64,000 nt of DNA from a virus, in the IMG/VR virus record IMGVR_UViG_3300025435_001056, positions 112,633 to 176,632 of that record. The stretch is one strand, 5' to 3'. This document shows positions 7,463 through 15,736 of the stretch, one piece after another. How positions within the stretch are numbered: position 1 is the first letter of the stretch; each line of letters starts with the position of its first letter. A model generated the notes under the pieces. The model was not told where the DNA came from and made no database searches. It saw only the letters and a program-made list of their open reading frames with translations. A program made the translations under genes and the position numbers.

Positions 7463-8149
7463 ATGAAGCGTATCTTATTATCGTTATTACTAGTAGTCAG
7501 CAGTTTGGCAACAGCAGCAGAAGTACGGCAGGATCAGGTAGTGTTGGCAGACAACACGACTTTCAGCGGTCAGATGGCGGAGCATGCCGCTAGTTTCGTT
7601 CGAAGCACTGCCAATACCTTAACAGCACCATTCTTGTCACAGCAGGATGTTGAGTGCTTGGCCCGTAACATATTTTACGAAGCCGGATCGGAACCCTTAG
7701 AGGGCAAGGTGGCCGTGGGCATGGTCACAATCAATAGAACCCAGGACGATCGATACCCACAAGATATCTGCGGAGTAGTAAAACAACGCACAGTGATCAC
7801 AGTACCACAACAGGTCACTCAAGTCAAGACAGTCAAAGAAGGTTGGCTACTACCACCCCGGCAGGTGGTGGAAACTCGAACTCAACGGGTAACTCGTGCC
7901 ATATATCAGTTTAGTTGGGTAGGACAACGCAATCTGCGCATACGCGAAGATGATCCGCGCTGGATCGAAAGCCGCGCTGTGGCCGAAGAACTGGCCCGCG
8001 GCGGCTACGAAACATGGCAAGAAAAGTATAGCGAAGCCATGAATTTCCATGCGGTGTATGTGAATCCGGGCTGGCGTTTAAAGCGCATTGGCCGGGTAGG
8101 AAATCACATATTTTATAAAGGAAACGCACCTGTTCAACAGGGTGGTTGA
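7463..8149 (+). CDS. SleB-type cell wall hydrolase (endolysin) with signal peptide
   Basis: Residues 1-19 (MKRILLSLLLVVSSLATAA) form a signal peptide. The catalytic domain matches the Hydrolase_2/SleB family, with LARNIFYEAGSEPLEGKVAV near 66-85 carrying the predicted catalytic glutamate at residue 73, followed by VTINRTQDDRYPQDICGVV and the AIYQFSWVG block. These enzymes cleave peptidoglycan, and here the protein probably acts in the periplasm at lysis. The ATG at 7463 is supported by a perfect AAGGAGG site; longer in-frame alternatives would read through the structured leader. A stretch between the two conserved blocks (about 110-150) is rich in V, T, Q and R and looks like an insertion. 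Confidence 0.85.
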   Translation: MKRILLSLLLVVSSLATAAEVRQDQVVLADNTTFSGQMAEHAASFVRSTANTLTAPFLSQQDVECLARNIFYEAGSEPLEGKVAVGMVTINRTQDDRYPQDICGVVKQRTVITVPQQVTQVKTVKEGWLLPPRQVVETRTQRVTRAIYQFSWVGQRNLRIREDDPRWIESRAVAEELARGGYETWQEKYSEAMNFHAVYVNPGWRLKRIGRVGNHIFYKGNAPVQQGG

Positions 8150-8174
8150 CCAAAAACTCGCAAGGTGTTATAAT
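8146..8174 (+). promoter_or_regulatory. Sigma70-type promoter with leaderless geometry and operator-like repeat
   Basis: TTGACC (8146-8151) and TATAAT (8169-8174) are 17 bases apart. The TGA stop of the endolysin is embedded in the -35 box. The next ATG (8181) follows the -10 box after exactly six bases. Confidence 0.85.
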
Positions 8175-8198
8175 TGTAGTATGAATAACACTTGCGAG
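8157..8198. repeat. Long inverted repeat bracketing -10 box and start codon (operator candidate)
   Basis: CTCGCAAGGTGTTAT (8157-8171) and ATAACACTTGCGAG (8185-8198) are inverted copies differing by one extra G. The left arm lies in the promoter spacer and -10 box, and the right arm is just downstream of the predicted transcription start. Because only the right arm would be transcribed, a DNA operator is more likely than an RNA hairpin. Confidence 0.75.
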
Positions 8199-8207
8199 TC
8201 GAAATAA
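8181..8207 (+). CDS. Possible 8-codon leaderless leader peptide
   Basis: ATG at the predicted +1 opens a frame MNNTCESK that stops with TAA at 8205-8207. That stop overlaps the ATG (8207) of the next gene as TAATG, so ribosomes could re-initiate. It could be chance, but the stop/start overlap is the same device used by many real genes here. Confidence 0.35.
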   Translation: MNNTCESK

Positions 8208-8602
8208 TGGCATTCCATCTTGAAGGACCGTGGTTAAGCACAACTGGCAAAAAGCGAGGCCCCCGTAAATGGGCCAGTTCCGAAGCCAAACAATTAGCTC
8301 AAAAACGGCAGGCTGAATGGGATCGTAAACTGATTCAGTTTGAAAAGATGGCGCCTAAATTTAGTACAGGACCTTATAATGCTCCAAGAAAAACAATACA
8401 CGACTTTATACCAAAAACTCCACCAGGGCGCGAAACAGTTGCTATCCCTAGTCAGGATACTGGTTGGGTTGCCTGCGTAAAAGCACAAGATACCGAATAT
8501 ACCGGTACCAAAGTAAAAGGTATTGGCACCATGCACAAATCCAATGCTGTGCCTATTTTCTCCGATGACGAAGCAAAAGATATAAGTAAAATGCGTCGCT
8601 GA
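8207..8602 (+). CDS. Small basic phage protein, unknown function (131 aa)
   Basis: The 131-residue product is rich in lysine, arginine and proline (KKRGPRKWASSEAKQLAQKR near the N-terminus), with a central PRKTIHDFIPKTPPG and a short ordered C-terminal part containing ATP-independent-looking motifs only. Part of the C-terminal half (KGIGTMHKSNAVPIFSDDEA) resembles a conserved phage tail segment of unknown role. It has no ribosome site of its own within the expected distance and is probably translated by coupling to the 8-codon frame before it. An alternative start at 8192 has no better support. Confidence 0.75.
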   Translation: MAFHLEGPWLSTTGKKRGPRKWASSEAKQLAQKRQAEWDRKLIQFEKMAPKFSTGPYNAPRKTIHDFIPKTPPGRETVAIPSQDTGWVACVKAQDTEYTGTKVKGIGTMHKSNAVPIFSDDEAKDISKMRR

Positions 8603-8618
8603 AAAAGGAGATAGTGTC

Positions 8619-8837
8619 ATAGCAAAAGAAGAAGTAATCAAAATGGACGGGTTAATAGCCGAAGTGCTACCCAATACCCAGTTCCGTGTGGAAATTGAAG
8701 GATTTGAACGAGCTATCTTGGCTACTTTAAGTGGACGCATGCGGCAAAACAATATCAAAGTGCTAGCCGGTGATACGGTAGAAATGGAATTTAGCCCTTA
8801 CGACCTAACTCGCGGTCGTATTACCCGACGCCGATAA
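8619..8837 (+). CDS. infA: Translation initiation factor IF-1 homologue with apparent AUA start
   Basis: Read from the ATA at 8619 the protein is 72 residues, the usual IF-1 length, and begins (M)AKEEVIKMDGLIAEVLPNTQ, matching the IF-1 N-terminus. The S1/OB-fold core follows with LSGRMRQNNIKVLAGDTVEM and SPYDLTRGRITRR. IF-1 binds the 30S A site during initiation. AAGGAG (8605-8610) lies eight bases before ATA, an ideal spacing, whereas the first ATG (8643) would remove eight conserved residues and has no ribosome site. AUA is a very rare start. A G-to-A change or assembly error from ATG is the main alternative. Confidence 0.8.
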   Translation: MAKEEVIKMDGLIAEVLPNTQFRVEIEGFERAILATLSGRMRQNNIKVLAGDTVEMEFSPYDLTRGRITRRR

Positions 8838-8840
8838 ATA
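8834..8840 (+). promoter_or_regulatory. T4-late-type promoter motif ATAAATA before sod
   Basis: ATAAATA overlaps the IF-1 stop codon and is followed by exactly five bases (tctgt) and ATG (8846). The motif resembles the T4 late box TATAAATA. Confidence 0.6.
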
Positions 8841-8845
8841 TCTGT

Positions 8846-9388
8846 ATGCGTGAAATAATTGACCTAGTAGAAGCTTCTACCCGACCAGCCAAGCTGGAAA
8901 CCACAACCTTGCCCTACACTCACAAGGCCTTGGAACCGGTTATGAGTGCAGATACCATTGAGTATCATTACGAACATTTGGCCAAGGGCTATGCAAAGAA
9001 ATACAATGCAGGCGAAGGCGACCCTGACTTTAATCGTGCTGGAAGTTTCCTGCACAACAAGTTCTTCCCACAGTTGCGTGAACCTCGCGGTGCCAATAGA
9101 CCCAAGGGTGCAGTATTGGAACTGATTGAAACCAAGTTCAAAACCTACGAAGACTTTAAAGCAGCAGTTAAAGAAGTGGCCATGAAGATCCAAGGAAGTG
9201 GTTGGATATATCTATCAACCGGTGGCGAAATCAAAACCATTCGCAATCATGCTGTTCGTACCGATATCTGTGTCTTGATTGACTGGTGGGAGCACTCGTG
9301 GAGTTTGGATTATCAATGGGACAAAGAGAAGTATTTGGATAACATCTGGAAGATTATCAACTGGGATGTTTGCAACGAACGGTTGTAG
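8846..9388 (+). CDS. sodB: Fe/Mn superoxide dismutase
   Basis: The 180-residue protein matches the Fe/Mn superoxide dismutase family, which converts superoxide to oxygen and peroxide. The four metal ligands align as H41 (TIEYHYEH), H70 (GSFLHNKFF), and D146 and H150 (DWWEHSW); Y49 matches the active-site tyrosine. The C-terminal YLDNIWKIINW also matches. An N-terminal extension MREIIDLVEAST resembles the short leader found on other proteins of this phage. Its late-type promoter suggests expression during assembly, perhaps protecting the infected cell. Metal choice cannot be decided from the sequence with certainty. Confidence 0.93.
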   Translation: MREIIDLVEASTRPAKLETTTLPYTHKALEPVMSADTIEYHYEHLAKGYAKKYNAGEGDPDFNRAGSFLHNKFFPQLREPRGANRPKGAVLELIETKFKTYEDFKAAVKEVAMKIQGSGWIYLSTGGEIKTIRNHAVRTDICVLIDWWEHSWSLDYQWDKEKYLDNIWKIINWDVCNERL

Positions 9389-9390
9389 TC

Positions 9391-9397
9391 ATAAATA
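9391..9397 (+). promoter_or_regulatory. T4-late-type promoter motif ATAAATA before HNH gene
   Basis: ATAAATA lies 19 bases before the ATG at 9417 and just after the sod stop. Confidence 0.45.
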
Positions 9398-9416
9398 CTC
9401 GTGGGAACACGCAACC

Positions 9417-9884
9417 ATGAGAACAACCAAAAAACACAGACGCATTTACGAAGATTATTATAATGTAAGATTGCCAAGCATTATTGAAATACATCATATT
9501 GATGGCAATCACGATAACAATGATATCACAAACTTAATGGCAGTTACTATCGAAGAGCACTTTGAAATTCATAGACAACAGGGCGATTACGCTGCGGCAT
9601 TTAGAATATCACAAAGAATGGAAGTTAGCAAAGAGGAAAAAAGTAGATTGGCATCCTTAGCCGCAACCAAAGCCAATGCAGAAGGAAAATGCGGGTTTAA
9701 ATTGGGTCATGCTTCGATCGCTGGAAAGGTAGGCGGCAAAAAAGGTGGCGCCTATGCTAAGGAAAACCGTACAGGAATATTTGCATTAACACCCGAACAG
9801 AATAAACAACGACATTTCAATTCTGTAGTAACCAAAATGATTAAAGCCGGCAAAGCAAGTGCTTGGCCAAGAGAGGAAATATGA
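9417..9884 (+). CDS. HNH endonuclease
   Basis: The 155-residue protein has the phage HNH pattern: [20 protein letters not shown] (residues about 22-41) with the paired histidines at 26-27, the asparagine at 31, and a later EEHFEIH. A glycine/lysine-rich [18 protein letters not shown] segment near 115-130 looks like a NUMOD-type DNA-binding repeat. Free-standing HNH genes in phages are usually homing endonucleases inserted between other genes. This one separates sod from the Fe-S carrier and overlaps the latter as ATGA. Longer upstream starts would overlap sod. Confidence 0.85.
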   Translation: MRTTKKHRRIYEDYYNVRLPSIIEIHHIDGNHDNNDITNLMAVTIEEHFEIHRQQGDYAAAFRISQRMEVSKEEKSRLASLAATKANAEGKCGFKLGHASIAGKVGGKKGGAYAKENRTGIFALTPEQNKQRHFNSVVTKMIKAGKASAWPREEI

Positions 9885-10207
9885 TTACAATTACAGATTC
9901 AGCAGTATCAAAACTCCAAGATATTCTGATAGAGGAAGCCAACCCTAATCTTAAACTTCGTGTGTTTGTACAAGGTGGTGGATGCAGTGGTATGCAATAT
10001 GGTTTTACTCTGGACGAAGAGCAGGCCGAAGATGACTGGGATCTGGATGTCAATGGTGTCCATGTGCTAGTTGACAGCATGAGTGGTGGGTATTTGCAAG
10101 GAGCCACCATAGACTATCGAGAAGATCAATACGGCAGCAGTTTCAGCATCAACAATCCCAACGCTCAAACCACCTGCGGTTGCGGTAGTAGCTTTAGCCC
10201 TTACTAA
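9881..10207 (+). CDS. erpA: A-type iron-sulfur carrier (ErpA/IscA family)
   Basis: The 108-residue protein has the A-type carrier signature of three conserved cysteines: C35 in [11 protein letters not shown], and C99 and C101 in TTCGCGSSF. These hold an Fe-S cluster for transfer to apo-proteins. It starts within the HNH stop (ATGA) after a GAGAGG site. Two radical SAM proteins in this window need 4Fe-4S clusters and are plausible clients. Confidence 0.93.
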   Translation: MITITDSAVSKLQDILIEEANPNLKLRVFVQGGGCSGMQYGFTLDEEQAEDDWDLDVNGVHVLVDSMSGGYLQGATIDYREDQYGSSFSINNPNAQTTCGCGSSFSPY

Positions 10208-10226
10208 CCAGAATACTCTAGCTTAA

Positions 10227-10250
10227 CCCTATGCTAAATACAGTATAGGG
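10227..10250 (+). promoter_or_regulatory. Late-type promoter motif inside an inverted repeat
   Basis: CCCTAT (10227-10232) pairs with ATAGGG (10245-10250). The loop contains CTAAATA (10234-10240). The first fibre gene starts 21 bases after that motif. Confidence 0.5.
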
Positions 10251-10261
10251 GTCCTGAATCT

Positions 10262-12301
10262 ATGAGTCAAGTATACATCAATGTAGGAGCAACACCAAAC
10301 GACGGTGATGGCGATCCCATCCGCACGGCGTTTATTAAAACTAACACCAATTTTAGCACACTTTTTAGCATACCGCAAGCCAGTCCTCCTCCAACATTGG
10401 TAGGCAGCCCCGGTGATTTTGCTGGCATGTATGCCTATAGCGGTTCTTATTTTTACTATTGTTTTGCTAACTATACCGGCAATACAACAATTTGGGCACA
10501 AATTACACAAGCTGGTAATGTTTCAGTTTCGGCCATTAACAATGGAACCAGCAATATATCAATTGCAGGAGTCAATGCCAATGCCACAGTCAATATTAAT
10601 GGCACCAGCGATGTGGCAGTTTTTAGCAATGCCGGCATTTTTCTCAGTGGTGTAGTCAGTGCCACTGGTAATATACGCGGCGGCAACATTAATACAGCCG
10701 GAGTAGTCAGTGCCATTGGAAATATTTCTGGAAATTATATACTGGGAAATGGAAGTCAACTGACTGGATTACCGGCCACTTATTCAAATGCCAATGTGGC
10801 TAATTATTTGCCAGTATATTCGGGCAACATATCAAGCAACAATTTATCAGCTACGGGCAATATTGTTGGCAATAATATTTTTTCCAGCAGTATCATCAGT
10901 GCCACAGGCAATATTGTTACTGCTGGATATTTTGTTGGAAACTTTGCCGGCAATATCACTGGAAATTTGGTGGTACCTGGTTCAAACACTGAAGTGTTGT
11001 TCAATACCAATGGAAACTCTGATGCGGTAGCTGGCATGACCTACAACAAAGGAACCAATACTTTTGCAGTATTGGGAACTGTTAGCTCACAAGGTAATAT
11101 CATTGGCGGTAACATTGTCACTGTGGGACTAATCACTACCGCAGGAAATGTGTATGCTGCTAACATCACAGGTGGTAATCTATTAACCGGTGGACTGATT
11201 AGTGCGGCTGGATCACTCAATACCAACACTAGTGTCATTGCTCAAGGTAACATACGTGGTGGAAATTTGATCAGCAACGGATTGATCACATCCACCGGTA
11301 ATGTTACCGGTGGCAACTTGTTGACAGGCGGTCTGGTTTCAGCCACAGGCAACATAAGTGGTAACTATATTCGTGCTGGGCAAGATATCAATGCTGGCGG
11401 CAATGTCACGGCCGTCAATGTCAATGCCAATATAGCCAGTATCATTGGCAATGTCTACGGCGGCAATATTTCAACTGTTGGTCTAATAAGTGCTGTAGGA
11501 AATGTCTCTGGCAATTATTTTATTGGCAATGGAAGACAGCTTACTGGATTGCCAACTTCATACAGCAATACTGATGTGGCCTCCTTTTTATCTGCGTACG
11601 GTTCCAACACTGTCAGCACTACCGGCACTGTAACCGCAGGTAATATCACAGGTGGCAATGTGTTAACTGGTGGAGTTGTCTCTGCCATCGGCAATGTCAT
11701 TGGCAACTACATACTTGGTAACGGAAGTCAACTAACCGGATTGCCAGCCAATTACGGAAATTCAAATGTGACCACTTTGTTGGCGGCATTTGGAAGTAAT
11801 ACTATATCGACCACAGGAAACATTACAGTTGGCAATATTCTTAATGCCAACGCAAATGCCCAAGGCAATATTGGATCGCCTGGTGTATATTTCAACACAG
11901 TTTTTGCGCAGGCTACTTCGGCACAGTATGCTGACTTGGCTGAATGTTATCTAGCTGATGCCGACTATACCCCTGGAACTGTAGTTAGTTTTGGGGGTAC
12001 TGCAGAAGTTACCACTAGTGATATAGATGCAGATCCTAAGATTGCTGGTGTAGTAAGTACTCATCCGGCTCACCTAATGAATTCTAAGTTATCTGGAGAT
12101 CATGTGGTAGCTGTGGCTTTGGTAGGTCGTGTGCCATGTCACGTAATAGGACCTGTTACTGCAGGAGCCATGATGGTGTCGGCCGGTAATGGTCGTGCTA
12201 GAGCTGAAGTTGACCCAGCAATGGGCACAGTAATTGGCAAGGCTGTACGGGCATTTGATGGTGCAACAGGTACTATTGAAATAGTTGTTGGAAGAATTTA
12301 A
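10262..12301 (+). CDS. Repetitive tail-fibre-like protein (679 aa)
   Basis: The N-terminal module YINVGATPNDGDGDPIRTAF followed by NTNFSTLF is a short attachment-type segment recognised in phage fibre proteins. Residues about 90-540 are a long low-complexity region of glycine/asparagine repeats such as SATGNISGNYI and GGNLLTGGL, expected to form a beta-helical trimeric shaft. The C-terminal 120 residues (from [19 protein letters not shown]) form a conserved terminal domain also found in the 14797 gene. The product is probably displayed on the virion and involved in host binding. It is the first gene of the fibre block and is followed after three bases by the next. Confidence 0.8.
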   Translation: MSQVYINVGATPNDGDGDPIRTAFIKTNTNFSTLFSIPQASPPPTLVGSPGDFAGMYAYSGSYFYYCFANYTGNTTIWAQITQAGNVSVSAINNGTSNISIAGVNANATVNINGTSDVAVFSNAGIFLSGVVSATGNIRGGNINTAGVVSAIGNISGNYILGNGSQLTGLPATYSNANVANYLPVYSGNISSNNLSATGNIVGNNIFSSSIISATGNIVTAGYFVGNFAGNITGNLVVPGSNTEVLFNTNGNSDAVAGMTYNKGTNTFAVLGTVSSQGNIIGGNIVTVGLITTAGNVYAANITGGNLLTGGLISAAGSLNTNTSVIAQGNIRGGNLISNGLITSTGNVTGGNLLTGGLVSATGNISGNYIRAGQDINAGGNVTAVNVNANIASIIGNVYGGNISTVGLISAVGNVSGNYFIGNGRQLTGLPTSYSNTDVASFLSAYGSNTVSTTGTVTAGNITGGNVLTGGVVSAIGNVIGNYILGNGSQLTGLPANYGNSNVTTLLAAFGSNTISTTGNITVGNILNANANAQGNIGSPGVYFNTVFAQATSAQYADLAECYLADADYTPGTVVSFGGTAEVTTSDIDADPKIAGVVSTHPAHLMNSKLSGDHVVAVALVGRVPCHVIGPVTAGAMMVSAGNGRARAEVDPAMGTVIGKAVRAFDGATGTIEIVVGRI

Positions 12302-12304
12302 ACA

Positions 12305-14767
12305 ATGTCTCGACCAGTTTGGATCACTCCTCCTGGCAGTTTAGGAACCATACCCGAGGGTGTTTTTTATTCGGTTCCTTTGGCTGCCGCAGCTGACACC
12401 ACGGTATACTATCAACTGATTGCTGGAAATTTGCCTGCAGGTATGTTCATTGACGAAACCGGTGTATTGTCTGGTAATCCTATGGCCAAGAGCACGGCTG
12501 CTGGTGTTCCGTTGCCGGTGGTTGCTGATACTACCAGCCGATTTGCTGTTAGAGCTTATACCAACACTCGACAATTAGCTGACCGTACTTTTACCATTAC
12601 GGTTACAGGACAAAACACAGTAAACTGGGTTACACCGCCCGGCAATATTGGTAACTATTATGATGGCAATCAAATCACCGCGTTGGCTGTTGATTATCAA
12701 GACACTGACATTTATGCCAAGCCCGTGGTAACTCTGATCAGTGGTGCTTTACCACCTGGACTTGCTATATCCTCTACAGGCGTGATTTCAGGCTATATAG
12801 AACCGGCCATACCGCCAGGGGCTACTCCAGGTTTTAGCTATGCCGGAACACAGGGCTATGATGTGTATGCTTTTGATTTTACTACAAGCAGTGTCACTAC
12901 CAATTATGAATTTACTTTAAAAGTTACCAACGGCCAGTCCACAGATACCCGTACTTTCAGTATCTTGGTGTATGCTCTGGAGACCATGACTGCAGACACT
13001 ACAAAGATAACTGCCGACAACACATTTATCACAGCTGATGTATCACCACCAATTCCGCCTATTATTACCACACCTATTGGCACAATTGGCTCTACACGCA
13101 GCGACAATTTCTTTGCATTTCAGTTTACAGGCATAGATTTCAACTACAATCAGTTTCAATTTGTAGCCAATACAACATTGCCACCGGGCTTGACTCTGGA
13201 TCCAAATTCAGGATGGCTGTATGGTTATATACCAGCTGGCGGCATTGTCTCGACGGTGTACCCTTTTAGTCTGTATGCACAAGAAGTCAACAATAGATCA
13301 GTAGTTAGCCCTGTTTACAACTACAGCTTGACTATTACCAGCCCAGTTGGGTCAGATGTAACTTGGCTTACACCCAGTTACCTAGGATCTATCTTTAATG
13401 GATCAACCAGCACTTTTTATGTGTCTGCAATTAGCTCAGGTGGACAAAGTCTCAGCTATCAGTTGTTATCAGGCAGCGACAGCAGATTGCCGCAGGGACT
13501 AGAACTGTTGCCCAATGGGTTGATTGCAGGTCGAGTCAGCTTTGACACTTTTGCTGTGGACGGTGGCGCCACCACATTTGATTCCACAACCAATGCCGAT
13601 ACTACCGTGGTTCCCAAACCCACTACGTTTGATCTAGTATGCTCATTCACAGTGCAGGCCACCAGTGTCAACGGTGTGGTCAATGCTACCCAGGTATTTT
13701 CAATACGGGTGATCCGTAAATACAACCAACCCTACGACAATCTCTACGTGCAGGCCATGCCGCCTGAATCAGACCGTGCTCTAGTAACCAGCCTGTTGCA
13801 GGACACACAAATATTCCCATCTAATTTGATTTATCGATTCAACGATCCTAATTTTGGAGTGGCCAATCGCGTGATCTATCGTCATGCCTACGGACTCACA
13901 GCGGCTACGTTGGATACCTATGTAGCTAGTTTAAATCTCAATCACTACTGGAAAAATTTGACCTTGGGCGAAATCAAAACAGCCAGAGCAGTCGATCCGG
14001 TTACTGGTGCGGTCATATATGAAGTAGTTTATAGTGAAGTTATAGATGACCTAGTCAATAATGAAGGCCAAAGTGTCGGTAAGTCGGTGAATTTGCCATA
14101 TGTAGTTGAGGGTGACGTGCAAACGGTATATCCTAATGCCTTGACTGACATGCGTACACAGGTAATCGATGTGGTTGGCCAGGAAAGCAATATTTTACCC
14201 TTGTGGATGTTAAGTAAACAGTCAGACGGATCGGTCCTGGGATTCACACCGGCCTGGGTCATAGCTTATACCAATCCAGGACAAAGCGGACAAATTGCCT
14301 ACAACATAAGAACACATTTCGGCCAACAGTTGAATCTGATTGACTTTGAAGTGGATCGTTACGAATTAGATGGCCTGTTGACTCGTAATTGGAACAGAGA
14401 ATTGCAACAATGGACACCAACACCTCCTCAGTTGACCACTTTTGATCTGAATCATCGTTTAGGAACCTGGGTGAACAATTATAGCGAAATAGTATCTTGG
14501 ACCAATAATACCGGAGGTTTAGTCTATTGGACTTATGGATTCCCGTCTGGTACTACTTTTGACGGCGGTAGCATGCAGTTTGAGGCACCGGTAGACATGT
14601 ACTCAAATACCACCGCCTATGATTCGTATCTGCTGTTCCCGCGCCGTAATATCCTGCAACGTGTGCCACAGATAAATCCTTTGTTGTTTGTCAACAGTTC
14701 TGGTTCTGCAATTGAATGGCACAGTACTGACGATCGCCCCTTAGTTTTTACCGGTACCAACGCATAA
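12305..14767 (+). CDS. Large structural protein with repeated putative Ig domains (820 aa)
   Basis: At least four repeats of the type W-x-TP-x-G-x-LG followed by a YYQLIAGNLPAGM-like block (near residues 5, 105, 245 and 355) match He_PIG-like putative Ig domains. From about residue 490 the sequence changes to a distinct region (ATLDTYVASLNLNHYWKNL, LNLIDFEVDRYELDGLLTRN) without recognised family. It is likely a virion tail or baseplate-associated adhesin. It starts four bases after the previous stop, so co-translation is likely. The stop codon overlaps a late-type promoter motif. Confidence 0.75.
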   Translation: MSRPVWITPPGSLGTIPEGVFYSVPLAAAADTTVYYQLIAGNLPAGMFIDETGVLSGNPMAKSTAAGVPLPVVADTTSRFAVRAYTNTRQLADRTFTITVTGQNTVNWVTPPGNIGNYYDGNQITALAVDYQDTDIYAKPVVTLISGALPPGLAISSTGVISGYIEPAIPPGATPGFSYAGTQGYDVYAFDFTTSSVTTNYEFTLKVTNGQSTDTRTFSILVYALETMTADTTKITADNTFITADVSPPIPPIITTPIGTIGSTRSDNFFAFQFTGIDFNYNQFQFVANTTLPPGLTLDPNSGWLYGYIPAGGIVSTVYPFSLYAQEVNNRSVVSPVYNYSLTITSPVGSDVTWLTPSYLGSIFNGSTSTFYVSAISSGGQSLSYQLLSGSDSRLPQGLELLPNGLIAGRVSFDTFAVDGGATTFDSTTNADTTVVPKPTTFDLVCSFTVQATSVNGVVNATQVFSIRVIRKYNQPYDNLYVQAMPPESDRALVTSLLQDTQIFPSNLIYRFNDPNFGVANRVIYRHAYGLTAATLDTYVASLNLNHYWKNLTLGEIKTARAVDPVTGAVIYEVVYSEVIDDLVNNEGQSVGKSVNLPYVVEGDVQTVYPNALTDMRTQVIDVVGQESNILPLWMLSKQSDGSVLGFTPAWVIAYTNPGQSGQIAYNIRTHFGQQLNLIDFEVDRYELDGLLTRNWNRELQQWTPTPPQLTTFDLNHRLGTWVNNYSEIVSWTNNTGGLVYWTYGFPSGTTFDGGSMQFEAPVDMYSNTTAYDSYLLFPRRNILQRVPQINPLLFVNSSGSAIEWHSTDDRPLVFTGTNA

Positions 14768-14770
14768 ATA
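14764..14770 (+). promoter_or_regulatory. T4-late-type promoter motif ATAAATA
   Basis: ATAAATA overlaps the preceding stop codon and lies 26 bases before the ATG at 14797, which has an AGGA ribosome site. The same 26-base spacing is seen at 17815 and 39929. Confidence 0.5.
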
Positions 14771-14796
14771 TTGCATAAACTACCAACAGGACCCAA

Positions 14797-15717
14797 ATGA
14801 CCGTTCCATACACTTTTGCTAACCAATCAGGCCCAGTGGCAGCAGCCGAACTTGATGCTAATTTTGCCGCTGTAAGCGGTGCCACTGGATCAACCGGTCC
14901 TACAGGCGCCACTGGTCCCAGTGGTGGTCCCACAGGTGCCACTGGTGCCACGGGTGCAGGAGCAACAGGTGCCACGGGCGTTGCAGGTGCAGATGGTGCA
15001 ACAGGCGCAACAGGCGTTACAGGATCAACAGGTCCACAAGGCGATCCTGGGGGTGCCACTGGTGCCACAGGTGTTGTTGGATCAACCGGCGCTACAGGTG
15101 CAGGAGCAACAGGTGCCACTGGAGTTGGAGCCACTGGAACAGCAGGTGCAAATGGGGCGACAGGTGCTACTGGAACATTTAGCGGCACATTGACTTCCAA
15201 CATTGCTGGTGCCGGTTACAGTATTAGTAACATTGGCACACTAACAGTTGGTAGTATTGTCAACAACAATGCCAACGGTGTGGGCAATATTGGCTCAAGC
15301 ACAACATATTTCAAAACTGTATTTGCCCTGGCTACCTCGGCACAGTATGCGGACTTGGCAGAAAACTATCTAGCCGATGCAACCTACAATCCCGGAACGA
15401 TAGTTATTTTTGGCGGAGATCAAGAAATAACAGTTACTTCAGAATTTGCCGATGAGCGTGTGGCTGGAGCAATATCAACTGAACCAGCACACTTAATGAA
15501 TTCAGGATTAGCTGGATTACCAGTGGCCTTACGTGGTCGTGTTCCTGTACAGGTCATAGGACCTGTGACCAAAGGTGACAGCTTGGTTACCAGTTCGATT
15601 GCAGGATTTGCACAAAGTATAGGCAGAGATAGGAGCTACTCACAGGCTGTATTTGCCAAGGCACTTGAGACCAACATTACAGATGACAAAAAAGTTATTA
15701 CGGCTGTGATACTTTAA
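14797..15717 (+). CDS. Fibre protein with collagen-like repeats (306 aa)
   Basis: An N-terminal [21 protein letters not shown] segment resembles that of the 15737 gene. Residues about 28-127 are collagen-like Gly-X-Y repeats dominated by GAT (for example GATGATGAGATGATG). The C-terminal about 140 residues, from [20 protein letters not shown], form the same terminal domain as in the 10262 protein. Trimeric collagen-like shafts occur in phage fibres. The repetitive DNA makes length variation by slippage plausible. No enzymatic motif is visible. Confidence 0.8.
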   Translation: MTVPYTFANQSGPVAAAELDANFAAVSGATGSTGPTGATGPSGGPTGATGATGAGATGATGVAGADGATGATGVTGSTGPQGDPGGATGATGVVGSTGATGAGATGATGVGATGTAGANGATGATGTFSGTLTSNIAGAGYSISNIGTLTVGSIVNNNANGVGNIGSSTTYFKTVFALATSAQYADLAENYLADATYNPGTIVIFGGDQEITVTSEFADERVAGAISTEPAHLMNSGLAGLPVALRGRVPVQVIGPVTKGDSLVTSSIAGFAQSIGRDRSYSQAVFAKALETNITDDKKVITAVIL

Positions 15718-15736
15718 AACAATACTTTAGGAAAAT

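Noticed and set aside
10471-11238. Minus-strand frames in the fibre gene
   Set aside because: They are antisense to repeated GGN/NN codons of the fibre shaft and have repetitive hydrophobic translations without gene signals.
14880-15180. CRISPR-like repeat array
   Set aside because: Repeat units are contiguous, in frame and code for GAT triplets, with no spacers.
14748-15203. Long minus-strand frame rich in Pro, Val and Ala
   Set aside because: It is the antisense of the collagen-like GAT repeats and has no ribosome site; the plus-strand gene explains the sequence.
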